Source: CATQHQ01 sp965243805 (GTDB lineage Bacteria > Gemmatimonadota > Gemmatimonadetes > Longimicrobiales > Gaopeijiaceae). From it: 64,000 nt of DNA. The notes below the pieces were generated by a model. That model searched no databases, was not told the DNA's origin, and worked only from the letters and a program-made list of their open reading frames with translations. Of this stretch, positions 62,236 through 64,000 are shown in pieces. The position numbers were made by a program, and so were the translations under genes. The stretch's first letter is position 1. Every line of letters starts with the position of its first letter. The stretch spans positions 1,364,001 to 1,428,000 of the forward strand of contig OZ251577.1 of the NCBI GenBank assembly GCA_965243805.1. Reading direction: 5' to 3'.

Positions 62236-64000
62236 TCACTGCTCCCACATCAGCCGGTGAAAGTCGTCTTCAATGAGCCGCACCGTCCAGGTGTCGGACG
62301 GCGACTTGAGGTTCTCCAGGCTGTTGCTGCCGTTGACGTAGATCACGTCGTAGGCACCTTCCTTCCTCGACGACATCTCCATCCTAAACCATTCGTCAAG
62401 CACCAAGTTGTCCCGTTCTATGCCCTCGGGAGTTTCGCCCCCCGGCCGTTTCCGCCAGATCACGAGCACACTCCTGCCGTCAGGCGTGGTGCCAGTCACC
62501 GTCCGAAACCACCATGGGCCTTCCACATGTTCGTACAGTCCCCCCCCCCCCCCCCCCCCCCCGGTTGCAAGCGTCCTTCCTCATCTCGTTCTGTCTCGGC
62601 CTGATAGGTTCGCGGTGCGGAGATGCGGTACACCGTAAGCCCAATCAGCCAGTTGAACGTCTCCAGCAGGTCGACGTTGGCCTCCCGACTCTCGTCCGTG
62701 CCGGGCTGTTTCACCTGAAGTCGGTAGGTCGTGGGGTCCGCGAAGGCAGAAACACTCAGCAATGACGCCCCGCCCCGGGATTCCACGTCAAGCATGTACC
62801 TGAGTACGTATCCTTCACCAGCAACCGAGTCTCCACACTCGCCAAGACCAAAGGCAGACCGATCTACATCTACATGACTTCCCTGAACGGTGCCTACGTT
62901 GCCAATGGCATCCTCATACGACTCAAGCCTGATCATCTTGACGATGCGTGGAGATCTAGCCACTTCGTCTGACGTTGCACCGCGCTTGGGCTTTCCTCCT
63001 TTCCACTCCGGTGTAAAGCTGACCCTCTTGATACGAGGTACCAACACAGTATCAAAATAGTCACCCACCTCCACCAGCACAAATTTCCGCCTTCCCCCAT
63101 CCCTCTGGTTCAGTCTTATGACGGCGTGCCCGGTGGTTCCCGAACCTGCGAAGAAATCCAAAACAATCTGCTGTGCATCAATTCCAGCATCAGTAGCGGC
63201 ACCGACACAGTCCACAACGGTATGCAAAGACTTCGGAAACATAAACGACGATGAGGTCTTTCCTATAACATCCCGAAGCAGTTTTGATCCGTAGCTGTTA
63301 GCATTGTACCGTTTATCGGTCCACACCGTCTTGTAATTGAACATCGTCTTGCGACGGATGATGTCTACAATCCGTCTAGACCTATTCCACTTCGGAGCCA
63401 GTTCTCCTTTGATCGACTCGACAGTCTGTCGACTAAAGACCCACTTGCGCTCATTCCCCTTCGCGTCAATGGGATACACCATAATGGTGCCGTCATCACA
63501 GTCAACATTGGCAGTGCCAGGATGATAATCATCATCGCATACGTCTCCAAACCCCACGATCTCGTTTCCTCGTACCAAGATCGGATAGAAGCAGTTCCGG
63601 GCGTCTGTCCTCAAGTGCTGTCCGGTAGAAACATCTCTCAATGGCCGGATGTCGGGGTCTTCTTCACGATTCCACATTCCGATGGAACGTCTCTTGGGAG
63701 GGTATATAAAATATGCAAAGTCGTTGTTGTACGAAAAATTGTCGCCCTGGATACCACCGGGGTTGTGTACAACAGTCACGCACGTCCGTGTATGACCCGG
63801 AAATAGATGATTCAGCAACAGGCCAAGACGCTCTTGTTCGTTTTTGTCTATTGCCACAACCAAGACGCCGTCGTCTTGCAGCAATCTAACGCAGAGACGA
63901 AGGCGATTATCCAAAAGGCACAGCCAAGAAGAGTGCTTGTAATCGTTCTTGTATGGAATCGATGCCGTGTCTGTGTTGTACGGAGGGTCAATGTATACAT
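62236..64000 (-). CDS. mod: Type III modification methylase Mod, 5' end outside window, out of frame at a G23 tract
   Basis: Visible on the minus strand from the window edge: catalytic motif IV DPPYNTD (from about 63990) precedes SAM motif I DFFAGSGTTGHA, the order of beta-class N6-adenine methylases used by Type III systems. The current frame runs to a stop at 62496, after a poly-glycine stretch encoded by the G23 tract (62540-62562). The true C-terminus continues in another frame (GTTPDGRSVLVIWRKRPG ... HRLMWEQ) to 62236. One more G, or two fewer, would join them; about 587 residues would then be visible. As assembled, about 100 C-terminal residues are replaced by about 14. The region right of ~63,000 is visibly more AT-rich, suggesting transfer. 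Confidence 0.85.
62540..62562 (-). repeat. Poly-G tract (23 G on the coding strand) inside mod
   Basis: Uninterrupted run of 23 C on the plus strand, read as poly-glycine in mod. The frame upstream and the frame downstream differ so that 21 or 24 bases would be ON and 23 is OFF. Confidence 0.92.

Noticed and set aside
14114..62562. Poly-C runs as assembly artefacts only
   Set aside because: Exact lengths may be imprecise, but occurrence at paralogous leader positions and at a frame-switching place in mod is not expected from random error. Length needs read-level support.
1..64000. tRNA, rRNA, transposase or prophage genes
   Set aside because: I looked for these and saw no convincing tRNA fold, rRNA sequence, transposase motif or phage structural gene.

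Overview
The window is a GC-rich, densely packed bacterial segment with a Gram-negative envelope: lipoprotein signals, an outer-membrane barrel, and two giant autotransporters. Secreted beta-propellers, SnoaL-like lipoproteins, a flavin-dependent thymidylate synthase (ThyX), a 2-oxoacid:ferredoxin oxidoreductase operon, and many cadherin and Ig-like surface repeats together resemble Gemmatimonadota or another host- or particle-associated lineage. That assignment is an inference from gene content; no rRNA or other phylogenetic marker is present. Adjacent genes on the same strand very often overlap by four bases (ATGA, GTGA or TTGA).

Layout. 1-9 kb: the end of a PQQ dehydrogenase, a lipoprotein cyclase, an unknown gene and a phosphopantetheinyl transferase; then a radical SAM protein, an aldehyde dehydrogenase, an ABC exporter, and a thyX-HEPN pair. 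9-14 kb: envelope and secreted proteins (SnoaL lipoprotein, Ig-fused N-formylglutamate amidohydrolase-like lipoprotein, OM barrel, vWA protein). 14-30.6 kb: two tandem paralogous giant autotransporters of about 2,500 and 2,890 residues, each with SwmB-like repeats, six cadherin repeats, an Ig-like domain and a beta-barrel. 30.7-39.4 kb: secreted propellers, an Mrr-type endonuclease, a deacetylase lipoprotein, a multicopper oxidase and a truncated-looking AAA ATPase. 39.4-44.7 kb: korA-korB with a flavoprotein and a DUF1499 gene. 44.8-57.6 kb: a Type IIG-like nuclease-methylase, paired NTT-like carriers, glutaryl-CoA dehydrogenase, an isocitrate dehydrogenase-MsrB operon, an AAA/DUF4143 ATPase and a propeller. 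57.6-64 kb: a Type III restriction-modification locus (mod-fic-res) whose mod gene runs off the right edge.

The most striking signals are at the DNA level. (1) Three long poly-C/G tracts sit at classic phase-variation positions: C13 and C20 in the leaders of the two giant surface-protein genes, and G23 inside the coding region of mod. The last tract leaves mod out of frame; 21 or 24 G would restore it. This suggests coordinated ON/OFF switching of surface architecture and of a DNA methylase. (2) Many genes end in an 8-23 bp tandem duplication that spans the stop codon. All eight found have periods equal to 2 modulo 3, and three of them create a tiny ORF that links the upstream stop to the next start through successive four-base overlaps. 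(3) fic and res end in the same 22-bp element, and fic is followed by a six-unit array of it that is itself an open frame leading to res. (4) A perfect 23-bp-period array lies upstream of the AAA/DUF4143 gene.

The second giant gene carries a one-base frameshift near its 5' end as assembled.
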